A stretch of 64,000 nucleotides of DNA from an uncultured Candidatus Melainabacteria bacterium (GTDB lineage Bacteria; Cyanobacteriota; Vampirovibrionia; Gastranaerophilales; Gastranaerophilaceae): positions 124,001 to 188,000 of the forward strand of contig CAKVLN010000001.1 of the NCBI GenBank assembly GCA_934757275.1. The letters are read 5' to 3'. Position 1 is the stretch's first letter. Each line of letters opens with the position of its first letter. The notes under the pieces are model-generated. The model ran no database searches. It worked only from the letters and a program-made list of their open reading frames with translations, and had not been told where the DNA came from. The translations under genes and the position numbers were made by a program. Of this stretch, positions 1 through 8,353 are shown piece by piece.

Positions 1-395
1 ACGACCTTCAAACATTGGCTTAGATTTTCAGTCGCTGAAGATATCATGCCTGCAGAGTTTTGAACAGTTTGTTCTTTATTCGGATATATTTTTAGGTAAA
101 AAAGCGCACTTCTAAAATCGTTTGCGGCCTTGTCATAGTTCTTATCTTGATTTGCGTAGAAGGTAGCTCTTGCAAGATAAGCGTTTATAAGTCCAATTCT
201 TGCAGAGTTATCAAGGTAATTTATTCTTAATGCTTTTCTAAATTCAACAATAGATGAAGAATATTGACTAGACATCAAGTAATTTTGTCCTGCATTATAA
301 TGTTCTGCAAACGCTCCGTTGGGTTCTGCAAAAATTTGATTTTGCCCTAATATTGCACATATAGCTAAACAACAAATTAATACTTTTCTTCTCAT
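1..395 (-). CDS. Secreted TPR-like protein (partial, C-terminus outside window)
   Basis: The gene reads leftward out of the window. The visible 131 codons start at an ATG whose first base is 395. The product begins with a signal peptide: a charged start (MRRK), a hydrophobic stretch and a likely cleavage after the Phe-Ala at about residues 22-23. It then shows two helix pairs of tetratricopeptide type, roughly residues 27-60 (AGQNYLMSSQYSSSIVEFRK) and 65-100, where an Asn-Ala-Tyr-Leu-Ala-Arg helix is followed by a Tyr-Asp-Lys-Ala-Ala repeat. TPR repeats mediate protein-protein contacts, and an exported one would act in the periplasm or at the surface. The partner and exact role cannot be told from this fragment. 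Confidence 0.6.
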   Translation of the reverse strand, partial: MRRKVLICCLAICAILGQNQIFAEPNGAFAEHYNAGQNYLMSSQYSSSIVEFRKALRINYLDNSARIGLINAYLARATFYANQDKNYDKAANDFRSALFYLKIYPNKEQTVQNSAGMISSATENLSQCLKV

Positions 396-471
396 AACAA
401 CATATTACTATAATTGACTTAGAAAGTGAATAAGAAAACGAGGTAATTTGAAAAATAGTGTAACAATTCTT

Positions 472-1206
472 CTATAATTTTATTGTTCTAAGAATTGTTG
501 AATATTTGTGCGAACCATAATAAATTATTATAGATACAAAATAGTTTTCTAAATCATTAACCTCTAAGTATGATTGCACAGGTGTTTTGCGTTTTGTGCT
601 TTTGAAATTTCCGATGAAATCTAAAAAGCCCATGTGTATTTTTTGAGCTTTTGTATATTTTGGTTTGGGAATATGTTCATCGTAGAACATTTCTGGCGTG
701 TAATCTCTTTCGTAAACTGGTATAATGTGTTTTACAACTCCATTTTGTTTGAAGAGCATAAACCAATCGCCATTATGTTCTCTAGGTGTTAATAAATAAT
801 ACCCAGGTTCAATAGTTATATTTTTAAAGTAAAGTGGTGAATTTAGCCTAAAAAGTGGATAAACAGACCACGAAGTATCTTTCATATCATAATATTGGTC
901 AGGGTCAATATCGTGTAAATATGAGAAAGTTGGGACTTCCAAATCGTTGTATATTTGAGCATAATCTTTTGTCGCTTTTGTTTTCGTTGGTGGTATTATA
1001 ATCTCTTCATCAGCTTGTGCTGGTGTTGGCATAGTTTGTTGTTGAGCTGGCGGCACGGTGTCATCATCGTCTTCTAAACTATTTGGGTCGATGTCTTCAT
1101 AGAAACCTTTTGGCGTTCCAGCGTGTTCACCATAATAATCACTTTCAGCAAAAACTGGAAGTGAAAAAAGCAGAAGAATTAATATTAGTAAGTTTCTTTT
1201 TAGCAT
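472..1206 (-). CDS. Secreted protein of unknown function
   Basis: A 244-residue product with a clear signal peptide (MLKRNLLILILLLFSLPVFA, cut expected after Ala20). It is followed by a low-complexity acidic and proline-rich linker (about residues 40-75, with an EDDDD run and PPAQQQ). From about residue 85 to the end comes a more ordered tyrosine-rich segment, probably the folded part. I recognise no family. It stands alone between the upstream terminator at 1262-1291 and the TPR gene to the left, on the same strand. It is probably periplasmic or surface exposed. The sequence gives no hint of catalysis. Confidence 0.6.
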   Translation of the reverse strand: MLKRNLLILILLLFSLPVFAESDYYGEHAGTPKGFYEDIDPNSLEDDDDTVPPAQQQTMPTPAQADEEIIIPPTKTKATKDYAQIYNDLEVPTFSYLHDIDPDQYYDMKDTSWSVYPLFRLNSPLYFKNITIEPGYYLLTPREHNGDWFMLFKQNGVVKHIIPVYERDYTPEMFYDEHIPKPKYTKAQKIHMGFLDFIGNFKSTKRKTPVQSYLEVNDLENYFVSIIIYYGSHKYSTILRTIKL

Positions 1207-1261
1207 ATTTTTATTTTAATGTATTTATTTCAGAAATCAATAATTTAAAAATTAATACAAA

Positions 1262-1291
1262 ACTGCCTTGGGTAAAATTCTCCAAGGCAGT
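1262..1291 (-). terminator. Rho-independent terminator
   Basis: Perfect 10-bp stem (ACTGCCTTGG with CCAAGGCAGT) and a 10-nt loop, followed on the minus strand by a T-rich run. It lies just after the stop of the gene at 1312-1668 and closes the two-gene unit 1312-2303. Confidence 0.8.
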
Positions 1292-1311
1292 CTTTATTTC
1301 AGTTATTCATA

Positions 1312-1668
1312 TTAGCTTAGTGCAAGTAATGATTTTACAGAACGAGCATTTTCTTTAACAGACTCATCAGAGTGCATGTTAATTGTGTCATCTAAAATTT
1401 TGATAACTTCAGTTTTATCTTTTAGTGACAAGATTTCATTGATTGTACTCATAGCAACTGAAGGAGAAAGGTCATTAATACCTTTGCCTTGATTGATGAT
1501 AACAATTTTCAATGAGTCATGAACATTTTTTCTAACTAATGCACGAGAAGTGTATTCTCTTACTTCATTATCGGGAGAATTTGTTCCCAATTCTTCTAAA
1601 ACTTCAATAGAAGTATTGTCTTGGTGTGCAGCAAGTGCATCTATAATTTCAGCAACATTTTTATTCAT
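1312..1668 (-). CDS. Small HEAT-repeat-like helical protein
   Basis: A 118-residue, all-helical, acidic protein without a signal peptide or membrane segment. Three helix pairs have HEAT/ARM character: around residues 5-30 (EIIDALAAHQDNTSIEVLEE), 35-60 (DNEVREYTSRALVRK) and 70-115. Such repeats make a scaffold for protein binding, and no enzyme motif is visible. Its start codon overlaps the stop of the upstream gene in a TAATG arrangement, so translation of the two is probably coupled and the products may work together. The C-terminal half of the protein at 32441-33484 has the same helical-repeat style. Confidence 0.55.
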   Translation of the reverse strand: MNKNVAEIIDALAAHQDNTSIEVLEELGTNSPDNEVREYTSRALVRKNVHDSLKIVIINQGKGINDLSPSVAMSTINEILSLKDKTEVIKILDDTINMHSDESVKENARSVKSLLALS

Positions 1669-2303
1669 TATGCCACCTTACTTTCTTGATTAGATGCCAA
1701 TGCGATTTCGTTTTCCCACATAGATTTTAGTTCACAAACAGGCATATCAGAAGAAATTCTGTTGTGGTGTGGAATATTGATTTTACTAATCATGTTAGAC
1801 CACTTGTCTGACAAATTTTTGCCAATGCCTGAAATGTTTGAACCAATATGCAATGATGGCATGTTGATAGAAGGCATTTTCTCTGATAGATTTCTACCCA
1901 TATTAGAAATAGAGCTAGAAATACCTTTGCCTAAGTCTTTAACGTCCATTTGCATTACGTTGTTAATACTTTTGATTGGAGCTAAGTCAGAAACATTTGT
2001 GTTCTTTGCGTAGTTCCAAGCGTTAGAAAGATTTTCACCAATTCTGTTTACAAAGTTAACGATTGGTTCAGTGATGCTTGAACGCAATTTAGTCATACTT
2101 CCCATAACAGAAGATGAAATCATTCTCATTTTACTAACGTTTTTGTTTTCAAATCCTTCAAATACATCAGCGAATGGCAATGTGTTACCCTCAAAGTTAG
2201 AGTACTTGAATGGATTTGGGGTAGACATACTACGTGATGTTTTGAAAGGGTTAGCGATTTTTTGACCTAGGTTAAAACCTGATACCTTATCAATTTTTGC
2301 CAT
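1668..2303 (-). CDS. Protein of unknown function with a threefold internal motif
   Basis: A 211-residue, Ser/Asn/Met-rich protein with no signal peptide or membrane segment. A short motif recurs three times, as IGENLSNAW, MGRNLSEKM and IGKNLSDKW (about residues 87-95, 135-143 and 160-168), with Met/Ile-rich amphipathic stretches between. This suggests repeated helices. The start is preceded by an AAGGAA-type ribosome site. It is the first gene of a two-gene unit with the HEAT-like protein downstream (1-nt overlap, TAATG). I do not recognise the family. A structural or membrane-surface-binding role is only a guess from the amphipathic repeats. Confidence 0.5.
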   Translation of the reverse strand: MAKIDKVSGFNLGQKIANPFKTSRSMSTPNPFKYSNFEGNTLPFADVFEGFENKNVSKMRMISSSVMGSMTKLRSSITEPIVNFVNRIGENLSNAWNYAKNTNVSDLAPIKSINNVMQMDVKDLGKGISSSISNMGRNLSEKMPSINMPSLHIGSNISGIGKNLSDKWSNMISKINIPHHNRISSDMPVCELKSMWENEIALASNQESKVA

Positions 2304-2388
2304 ACTATTCCTTTCCTTCTTACTAGAGTTCTTTACATATATACAATAACAATATTAGAAATAAAACAAATCGTTTAAATAGAGGATA

Positions 2389-2417
2389 TTTACAACAAAA
2401 TACAGTTAGGCTATAAT
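2389..2417 (+). promoter_or_regulatory. Promoter of tRNA-Ser
   Basis: A -35 box TTTACA (2389-2394), a 17-nt spacer and a perfect -10 TATAAT (2412-2417) lie just before the tRNA. Spacing and boxes fit the housekeeping sigma factor. Transcription would begin around 2424, about 10 nt before the mature 5' end. Confidence 0.7.
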
Positions 2418-2434
2418 GATAACATTATTTATAA

Positions 2435-2521
2435 AGAGGGGTGTCCGAGTGGTTTAAGGTGCAATCTTGGAAAGGTTGTGTGGGAGCAATTCCACCATGG
2501 GTTCGAATCCCATTCCCTCTG
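2435..2521 (+). tRNA. tRNA-Ser (anticodon GGA)
   Basis: An 87-nt class II tRNA with a long variable arm. The acceptor stem AGAGGGG pairs with TCCCTCT (one G-T pair). The anticodon stem CAATC/GGTTG encloses the loop TTGGAAA, giving anticodon GGA, which reads UCC and UCU serine codons. The T arm is ATGGG-TTCGAAT-CCCAT and the discriminator base is G, as usual for serine. The 3' CCA is not encoded. Confidence 0.95.
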
Positions 2522-2570
2522 TTTTTATAAGTTTTGTGGAACATGATTTATCCGCTTTTTAGAAAAAGTA

Positions 2571-2605
2571 ACTCAGGTTGGGTTTAATTTATACCTAACC
2601 TGAGT
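2571..2605. terminator. Bidirectional terminator
   Basis: A 9-bp stem (ACTCAGGTT with AACCTGAGT) around a 17-nt loop, flanked by T-rich sequence on both sides. It can serve the tRNA-Ser transcript on the plus strand and the phosphate transporter gene (stop at 2637) on the minus strand. Confidence 0.75.
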
Positions 2606-2636
2606 TTTAAACTTTAAATTCACAAAAAGTGAGATT

Positions 2637-4406
2637 TTACACCCTTTCAACCGAAGTTTTCTTTGACACAGAGTATCTTGATTTATAATCTTCATAACGG
2701 CTGATGAATTGAATATCTTCGTCTTTGTTTCTGTGATTATATTCGTGTTTGTCAAGAGTTGCGTCTTGAAGTTGCATTACACTGGTTGCAATATTGCCAC
2801 AGTGTGCCGCAATTCTTCTAAAATCGTTCAATAAGTCAGAAAACATAAAACTTAATTCTGCGGTACAAAAACCGTCTTTAAGTCTTTGAATATGGTGGTT
2901 TTTAACCTTTCTGATAATTTTCTTAATTACTGCCTCTAGCGGTTCAACTTCTTGCGCTAAAGCAACATTATCAGTTCTGAACACTTCTAGAGTCATTGTG
3001 AAGATTTCTGAAACGGCTTTTACAATAACTTTAAGTTCTTCAACAGCATCGCTTGAAAGATGTTTGTTTTCAGTTTTCATTGTTTCTGCCACTTTCAATA
3101 TATAAGCAGCGTGGTCACCAATTCTTTCATAGTCACCGATTACTAATAATAATTGAGAAATTCGATTACTGTCTTCTTCCGTTAGTTCTTTGCTTGATAA
3201 TTTTAATAAGAATGCATCGAGTTTATCTTCGTACATATCGATTTTTATTTCATTTTCTCTAATTTGTTCTGCTATTTTAGCGTGAAAACTTTTTAGCATT
3301 TTAGTCGAGTTTATAAAATTAAGCCCTACTAGTTCTGCCATTTTAATGGTTTGTCTGTAGCATTCTGCAATAGCGAAAGTAGGAGCAAGTAAAAGTCTTT
3401 CGTCCAACAATACATTTTTGTTTGTCTGTTTTTTGTCTGGAACCAATCGAATAGCCATTTTTTCAAGCAATTTTGTAAATGGAAATAATAATATCGTTGT
3501 AACTATATTGAAAATTGAGTGAACAGTTGCAATACCAAATGGCGTGATATTATTAGATGCAAATTTAAAGTTTAAAAGAGCATGCCCAGCCTCAAAAATT
3601 GATAAGCAAATAATAACTCCTATAATATTAAATAGAACGTGAACTGCGGCAACTCTTTTAGCGTTCGTGTTAACACCAATACTAGAAAGCATTGCAGAGG
3701 CGCATGTACCAATGTTTTGTCCCATAATAATAGGAATTGCCATGGCATAAGTCATGCCACCAACCATTGATAAAGCTTGCAAAATACCAATAGATGCTGC
3801 TGAACTTTGTATAATTGCTGTAACAATTGTACCAACTGCAACACCTAATATTGGGTTTGTAAATGCGGTTAGAATGTGTGTGAATTGAGGCATGTCAGCT
3901 AACGGAGCCATCGCATCTTTCATAACGTCCATGCCAAACATTAAGATTGCAAAACCAACAAGCACTGCACCCACATTTTTACGCTTGTTGTTTGTTGATG
4001 CCATTATGAGAATTACACCAACAAGCGCCATTATTGGCGAGAAAGATTCTGGTTTTAATAATTGAACAAAGAAATTAGAACTTTCGATGCCTGATAAACT
4101 TAAAATCCAAGCCGTTATTGTAGTTCCGATGTTAGAACCCATAATAACGCCGATGGCTTGCGAAAGTTTCATGATGCCAGAGTTTACTAAACCAACAAGC
4201 ATTACAGTTACTGCGGAAGATGATTGAATCGCAGCTGTAATGCCTGCACCAAAAACTAAACTTTTTAAGGGGTTAGAAGTCATTTTCTTTAAAATTCTTT
4301 CCAATCGCCCACCAGCGATTTTCTCTAACCCTGAAGACATGATAGTAATACCATATAGGAAGAAGGCTAATCCCCCACATAGTTTGAATAATGAGAATAT
4401 GTCCAT
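2637..4406 (-). CDS. Na/Pi cotransporter family protein with PhoU-like C-terminus
   Basis: A 589-residue inner-membrane protein of the NptA/YjbB type, which uses the sodium gradient to move phosphate. The first ~330 residues hold two inverted Na_Pi_cotrans repeats with their signature QSS motifs: QSSSAVTVMLVGLVNSG near residue 60 and QSSAASIGILQALSMVG near residue 205. Several hydrophobic helices surround them. Residues ~350-560 form a soluble helical PhoU-like domain, where a conserved E/D-rich pattern (ISQLLLVIGDYERIGDHA) stands out. This domain probably gates or senses phosphate. The gene is monocistronic with an AAAGGA ribosome site, and its terminator is shared with tRNA-Ser. Transport direction (import or efflux) cannot be told from sequence. 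Confidence 0.9.
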   Translation of the reverse strand: MDIFSLFKLCGGLAFFLYGITIMSSGLEKIAGGRLERILKKMTSNPLKSLVFGAGITAAIQSSSAVTVMLVGLVNSGIMKLSQAIGVIMGSNIGTTITAWILSLSGIESSNFFVQLLKPESFSPIMALVGVILIMASTNNKRKNVGAVLVGFAILMFGMDVMKDAMAPLADMPQFTHILTAFTNPILGVAVGTIVTAIIQSSAASIGILQALSMVGGMTYAMAIPIIMGQNIGTCASAMLSSIGVNTNAKRVAAVHVLFNIIGVIICLSIFEAGHALLNFKFASNNITPFGIATVHSIFNIVTTILLFPFTKLLEKMAIRLVPDKKQTNKNVLLDERLLLAPTFAIAECYRQTIKMAELVGLNFINSTKMLKSFHAKIAEQIRENEIKIDMYEDKLDAFLLKLSSKELTEEDSNRISQLLLVIGDYERIGDHAAYILKVAETMKTENKHLSSDAVEELKVIVKAVSEIFTMTLEVFRTDNVALAQEVEPLEAVIKKIIRKVKNHHIQRLKDGFCTAELSFMFSDLLNDFRRIAAHCGNIATSVMQLQDATLDKHEYNHRNKDEDIQFISRYEDYKSRYSVSKKTSVERV

Positions 4407-4550
4407 AATAAAATCCTTTTCTTGTTTAATGAAATATGGCTCTCAACCATATAGTTTCAGTGTACCATAAGGGAAAATTTATTACGAGTATCTAGGAAAG
4501 ATAACTGTTACATTTTGTAAAAAAAGGAATGGTAGAAAGTGACCAGAGAA

Positions 4551-5098
4551 AAAAGTGAATAAGGCAATCGGTGAAGGAGTGAATAAGTTCGTATTAAATA
4601 TTTTTTATATAGCCTATGTTTTATCAAAAAGTAGGTCAGGCACTGCCTGACAAAAACTGTCTAATGCTTTGATTCCGTGGAGGAGTGAAAAGTTATTGGT
4701 GCGTCAAACGACAGCACCCTACTTTTCTCTACACCTCACGAGCTAGGGAGGTCGCAGTCGTACTTGAGTTTTGCGAAAGTTACGAATGCGGGTGGGTATC
4801 AATAATAAGGATTGCCACAAAAATCTTGCGATTTTTTCGCAATGACACCCAGTTGGTAGGTTTTACGCAAAATCATTACGAGGAGTGTGAACGACGAAGT
4901 AATCTATAATGAACTCAAGAAGCGTAGTTAATAACCCCCTCTCCCCTACCCCTCCTCATGTTGAATTGATAAAAGGGGAGGGCGTGAACTGCGTATGTTG
5001 AACTTTCTGTCGGTTGGGCATACCTGCCCAACAAAAAACCAAATGGACCTGGTTAATAAAAGGCTGGATTCCTCACCCTAATCGGGTTCAGAATTGTA
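4551..5098. repeat. Mosaic of dispersed intergenic repeats
   Basis: No credible gene lies between 4407 and 5188. The stretch is assembled from short elements found elsewhere in the window. 4551-4655: an AGTGAATAA-rich block ending in the palindrome GTCAGGCA-C-TGCCTGAC, matching 26838-26943 inverted. 4688-4731: a block with GGTGC/GCACC arms, matching 47819-47861 inverted and 44214-44249. 4744-4850: a block with GGGAGGTCGCAGTCGT, matching 61195-61300. 4930-4986: a CCCCTCC/GGGGAGG block, matching 26763-26820, 47978-48040 and 61317-61367. 5013-5032: the palindrome GTTGGGCA-TACC-TGCCCAAC. 5041-5094: a block with GGCTGGATTC, matching 36193-36244 inverted and 47869-47921. Confidence 0.75.
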
Positions 5099-5188
5099 TA
5101 TGTTACATTTTTCAAATGCAAAGAAAATGCCAAAACTAAAAGAAATTTATGATAACTTGATTGCAAAAAGATAATTTCGCATAAGGTT

Positions 5189-5431
5189 TTATTTATAAGT
5201 TCCTAGCTTTTTGCCAGTTTTAGAATATTTAGTAACGGTTCCGTTTGAACTGCGTTTGTAAGTATATTGTTTCTGCCCCTTACTATTATAAACATCAGTT
5301 TTACCATTAGAGTAAGTTTTAGTATAACCTGTAGTTCTACCTTTTTCATTCTTGATATAATGCTTTTCATAAGCAATCGCAGGCATGGCGATTAGAGAAA
5401 ATAGGATTGTTAGTAGTAAAAGTTTTTTCAT
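5189..5431 (-). CDS. Small secreted Tyr/Lys/Gly-rich repeat protein
   Basis: An 80-residue product with a signal peptide (MKKLLLLTILFSLIAMPAIA). The mature part of about 60 residues consists of short degenerate repeats of the pattern Tyr-x-Lys-(x)3-Gly-(x)3-Tyr, for example GRTTGYTKTYSNGKTDVYNSK and QKQYTYKRSSNGTVTKYSK. This resembles MORN-like or YD-like beta-hairpin repeats, which often bind lipid, sugar or protein surfaces. It is exported and strongly basic. It is the leftmost gene of the AT-rich island, 30 bp after the gene at 5462-6172 on the same strand. The function is unknown. Confidence 0.5.
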   Translation of the reverse strand: MKKLLLLTILFSLIAMPAIAYEKHYIKNEKGRTTGYTKTYSNGKTDVYNSKGQKQYTYKRSSNGTVTKYSKTGKKLGTYK

Positions 5432-5461
5432 TGTTAGTTCCTTAATTTATATATACAATTG

Positions 5462-6172
5462 TTATTCATCATCACCCCAGTAGTCATAATACTCTTTTAA
5501 TGCTTCAACAAAAATGTCTAAATTTTTGTGTTTCCTAACTTTATAATAATATTCGTATTGTTTCAGTAATTCATGGTATTTGATTTTTTTATCATTCTGA
5601 ATATCAAAATCTTTTGTTTCTTTTTTTAGCAATTTGGGAACAATTAAAGGTTTACCTTCTTTTTTATCCCATTTATACCAAAAATCATTACTTTTTTTGT
5701 TAATAATTAATGAATCAATAATCATTTTGGTATAAATTTTACAAATTTTTTTATGCCAATGTCTTTTTTGAATTTCCGTTATAACATTATCTTGCACATG
5801 ATATTTTTTTAATAAATCTGTAATCTCTTTATATTTGTCTTCCATTCTATTATAGGAAGGCTTTTCGTTCAAAATTGGATTTAACGTATTTTCAAAAGAT
5901 AAACCTGCCACGGCAATTAATAAATTCGTTAAATCTTGTATTATTTTTTTTACCTCTCTAAGTTTTACTACACAACCGAAAATGTTTACAGATTCCATTT
6001 TTGGTGCTATTTCATCAGCGAAAAATATAAAGATAAAAACAAAGCCTGTTATAAGAAATGCAACAGATTGTTTATCATAATTTAACCAAGCAAACTTCCA
6101 AGCAAGAAAGAAACAATATGCGCAAATTAGAATTCCAATAACTTTTACAATAATATAGATTTTATTATACAT
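5462..6172 (-). CDS. Membrane protein of unknown function (two N-terminal TM helices)
   Basis: A 236-residue protein with two hydrophobic helices at about residues 6-26 and 37-53, the second flanked by FIFIFFADE. A long, Lys-rich, helical cytoplasmic-looking tail runs to the C-terminus and has a dense charge pattern (KEITDLLKKYHVQDNVITEI). I recognise no domain. It shares strand and close spacing (25 bp to the upstream gene) with the membrane-anchored TPR protein at 6198-7445. The codons are strongly A/T-biased compared with housekeeping genes in the window, in line with an acquired cassette. Confidence 0.45.
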   Translation of the reverse strand: MYNKIYIIVKVIGILICAYCFFLAWKFAWLNYDKQSVAFLITGFVFIFIFFADEIAPKMESVNIFGCVVKLREVKKIIQDLTNLLIAVAGLSFENTLNPILNEKPSYNRMEDKYKEITDLLKKYHVQDNVITEIQKRHWHKKICKIYTKMIIDSLIINKKSNDFWYKWDKKEGKPLIVPKLLKKETKDFDIQNDKKIKYHELLKQYEYYYKVRKHKNLDIFVEALKEYYDYWGDDE

Positions 6173-6197
6173 TTATCACTCTTTCTAGGTGTCAACC

Positions 6198-7445
6198 TTA
6201 ATAATTATTAAAATTAGATTTAATCGAGAGTTGAAAAAATCTTAAGTAACTTTTGAAATTTAATTTATAATTTTTAATTTTTTCATCAATTGGTGTTTCA
6301 ATTCTACTGCAAAAATCGCCATAGTTATTTTTTAATGCTACTTGTTTACATTTGTTTCTATAATATATAACACTGTCAATATCTTCAACAGAAGAGTAAT
6401 TATAGATATAATCAAAGAAAATATTAAAGTATTCAAATTGTAAATCTTCATAAAATTCATTTGGAACGGTATAATATTTGCAATTCTTTATCGCATTTAT
6501 AAGTATTTTTAGAGATTTTTCTTCTTTATATGGCATTTGTAATACAAACTGCGGATTACTACCAACTAAATATAAACTAGTAACAGAATATAATTTTAAG
6601 CAAACAAGGCTATTTTTTGTTTTTAATGCATCATAATATAAAGACATTAATAAATTTTGCTTTTGAATAGAATCATCCATGTGAAAACCATAGTAAGCAA
6701 TTTTATTAATATAATTATTCACATCTTGTTCGTTTAACATAGTTGCTTTATCATAGTATTTTAATGCTAAATTCTGTGCATCACCGTTAGATGTATATAT
6801 ATCTCCAAGTTTTGTGTATGCTACTGCAAATTTTGGATTTAAACTTATAGTTTTCTTTAAATCTTGAATTGCCAAATTTATAGGGTACTTATTTGAATAA
6901 TTATTATATTGAACCATTTCTGCTACTTCATTATTATTTAACTTCTCATAGCATAATGCTCGATAGTAGTAGGCTTTGTAAACATCGCTATTATGCGGAT
7001 TATTTTTAATATAATCATTTAAAATTGTTATAGCAAATTTATAGTCTTTAGATTTATATTGGATTATGCCAATAGTTAAATCATTATCAATATTTGGATT
7101 AAGTCTTTCCGCTTTGTCTAAATCACATAAGATATCTGATTTGTTAAGAATGGGATATTCTGTATCAGGAATAAATATTTTAACAAAATCATTGAAAATC
7201 TCTTGTTGCTTCAATTTTGCATTTGCACGTTCTAAATATAAGTTATAATTATTTGGTTCTTTTTTTATTGCTTTCGATAATTTTTCAACTTTTATATGTT
7301 CATTTTTAATTTGTTGATGAAAATTGTATACTAATTCATTTTCTGGAGATTGTAAGTATATAAATTTAAATATGGTATTTACTATTAAGGTTAATATAAT
7401 AAAAAAAATAAAAATTACAAATGTTCTGATGTTAAGTTTATTCAT
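6198..7445 (-). CDS. Membrane-anchored TPR protein
   Basis: A 415-residue protein with one N-terminal transmembrane helix (about residues 8-28). Several tetratricopeptide repeats follow, and these can be seen as A/Y-rich helix pairs: NNYNLYLERANAKLKQQEIF (~60-80), KAYYYRALCYEKLNNNEVAE (~158-178), and the PKFAVAYTKLGDIYTSNGDA plus ALKYYDKATMLNEQDVNNY pairs (~205-245). It is probably a scaffold at the membrane with the repeats in the periplasm or cytoplasm. Gaps to its neighbours are about 25-32 bp, which suggests a single transcript for the island. The DNA is very A/T-rich. Confidence 0.6.
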   Translation of the reverse strand: MNKLNIRTFVIFIFFIILTLIVNTIFKFIYLQSPENELVYNFHQQIKNEHIKVEKLSKAIKKEPNNYNLYLERANAKLKQQEIFNDFVKIFIPDTEYPILNKSDILCDLDKAERLNPNIDNDLTIGIIQYKSKDYKFAITILNDYIKNNPHNSDVYKAYYYRALCYEKLNNNEVAEMVQYNNYSNKYPINLAIQDLKKTISLNPKFAVAYTKLGDIYTSNGDAQNLALKYYDKATMLNEQDVNNYINKIAYYGFHMDDSIQKQNLLMSLYYDALKTKNSLVCLKLYSVTSLYLVGSNPQFVLQMPYKEEKSLKILINAIKNCKYYTVPNEFYEDLQFEYFNIFFDYIYNYSSVEDIDSVIYYRNKCKQVALKNNYGDFCSRIETPIDEKIKNYKLNFKSYLRFFQLSIKSNFNNY

Positions 7446-7477
7446 ATGCTACCTATTATAAAATTATATTCCAGTTT

Positions 7478-8335
7478 TCAATTCTGGTTTCTCAAAATAT
7501 ACTCTAACATTGCAACTATATCATTTACTTTGTTTCTGTATTTTGTATTAATTGTAATCGTAGAATTTTCCAGAGAGTTTAAATAAATTATAATTTGATA
7601 TGATTCTTCAACAGAAGTTTTATATTTAGTTTCAGTTTTTCTTTCACCGCTACCGCCAATTATTGCACCAGTAGTAGTATCGTCCATTAATAAACCAGTA
7701 ACTATTGCACCGCCAATTGCTTTCCCTGAATTAGAACTTGTAACAGATGTTGCAGTTTGCGTTGTGGTACTTTTATCAATTAACTCATATTTGATAATAT
7801 CTTTATAATAAGCTTTTTGTATAGTAGCTGATGTTTTACCATTATAAATATATAAATTAAATATATAGTATGCTAAATATTTTTCGGTATCATTTACGCC
7901 TACTTTTTCTTCTTTAATATAATCGTTATAATATAAGACTACTTCCTTTGTAAGATTGCTAATTTCGTATTTTTCAAGCTCAGACATTAAAAGATAAGTA
8001 TATACATTTTTGTTATGTTCAACCACATCTTTTTGCAAATTAGTAACTTTATCTTGAAACTCTTTAGTATAAGAATTTTCTTGTAAAGTTTTTATTGCAA
8101 ATATTATTGCTGATATTTGAATTAACATATTAATAATGCCTAAAATGTTTTTGTTAATTACAGTGTCAAATATCATTAATATAAGTGTTCCACCAATAAG
8201 CACTAAAAAATAATTAAATATAGCTTCCTTCCAGGCTCTACTATTACTTATTTTAAAATCTGATTTATCAAAAGTAATATATTCATGAGTATTTAATTTA
8301 TCTTCAATGATTTTCATTTCAACTTCACTAATCAT
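7478..8335 (-). CDS. Membrane protein with glycine-zipper segment
   Basis: A 285-residue protein with two adjacent transmembrane helices at about residues 33-55 and 62-82. A charged helical middle follows (LQKDVVEHNKNVYTYLLMSE). From about residue 195 comes a Thr/Ser-rich linker and a small-residue hydrophobic stretch, GKAIGGAIVTGLLMDDTTTG plus AIIGG, with the Gly-x3-Gly spacing of a glycine zipper; such segments can insert into membranes or pack tightly. The C-terminus is a mixed alpha/beta domain. The family is not recognised. It sits in the AT-rich run of minus-strand genes, 18 bp after 8354-8845. Confidence 0.45.
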   Translation of the reverse strand: MISEVEMKIIEDKLNTHEYITFDKSDFKISNSRAWKEAIFNYFLVLIGGTLILMIFDTVINKNILGIINMLIQISAIIFAIKTLQENSYTKEFQDKVTNLQKDVVEHNKNVYTYLLMSELEKYEISNLTKEVVLYYNDYIKEEKVGVNDTEKYLAYYIFNLYIYNGKTSATIQKAYYKDIIKYELIDKSTTTQTATSVTSSNSGKAIGGAIVTGLLMDDTTTGAIIGGSGERKTETKYKTSVEESYQIIIYLNSLENSTITINTKYRNKVNDIVAMLEYILRNQN

Positions 8336-8353
8336 ATTATGTTCTCCTTAATA

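Noticed and set aside
4685-4909. 74-codon open frame in the repeat zone after the phosphate transporter
   Set aside because: It is made of three repeat families found elsewhere in non-coding gaps, with no ribosome site or protein-like pattern.
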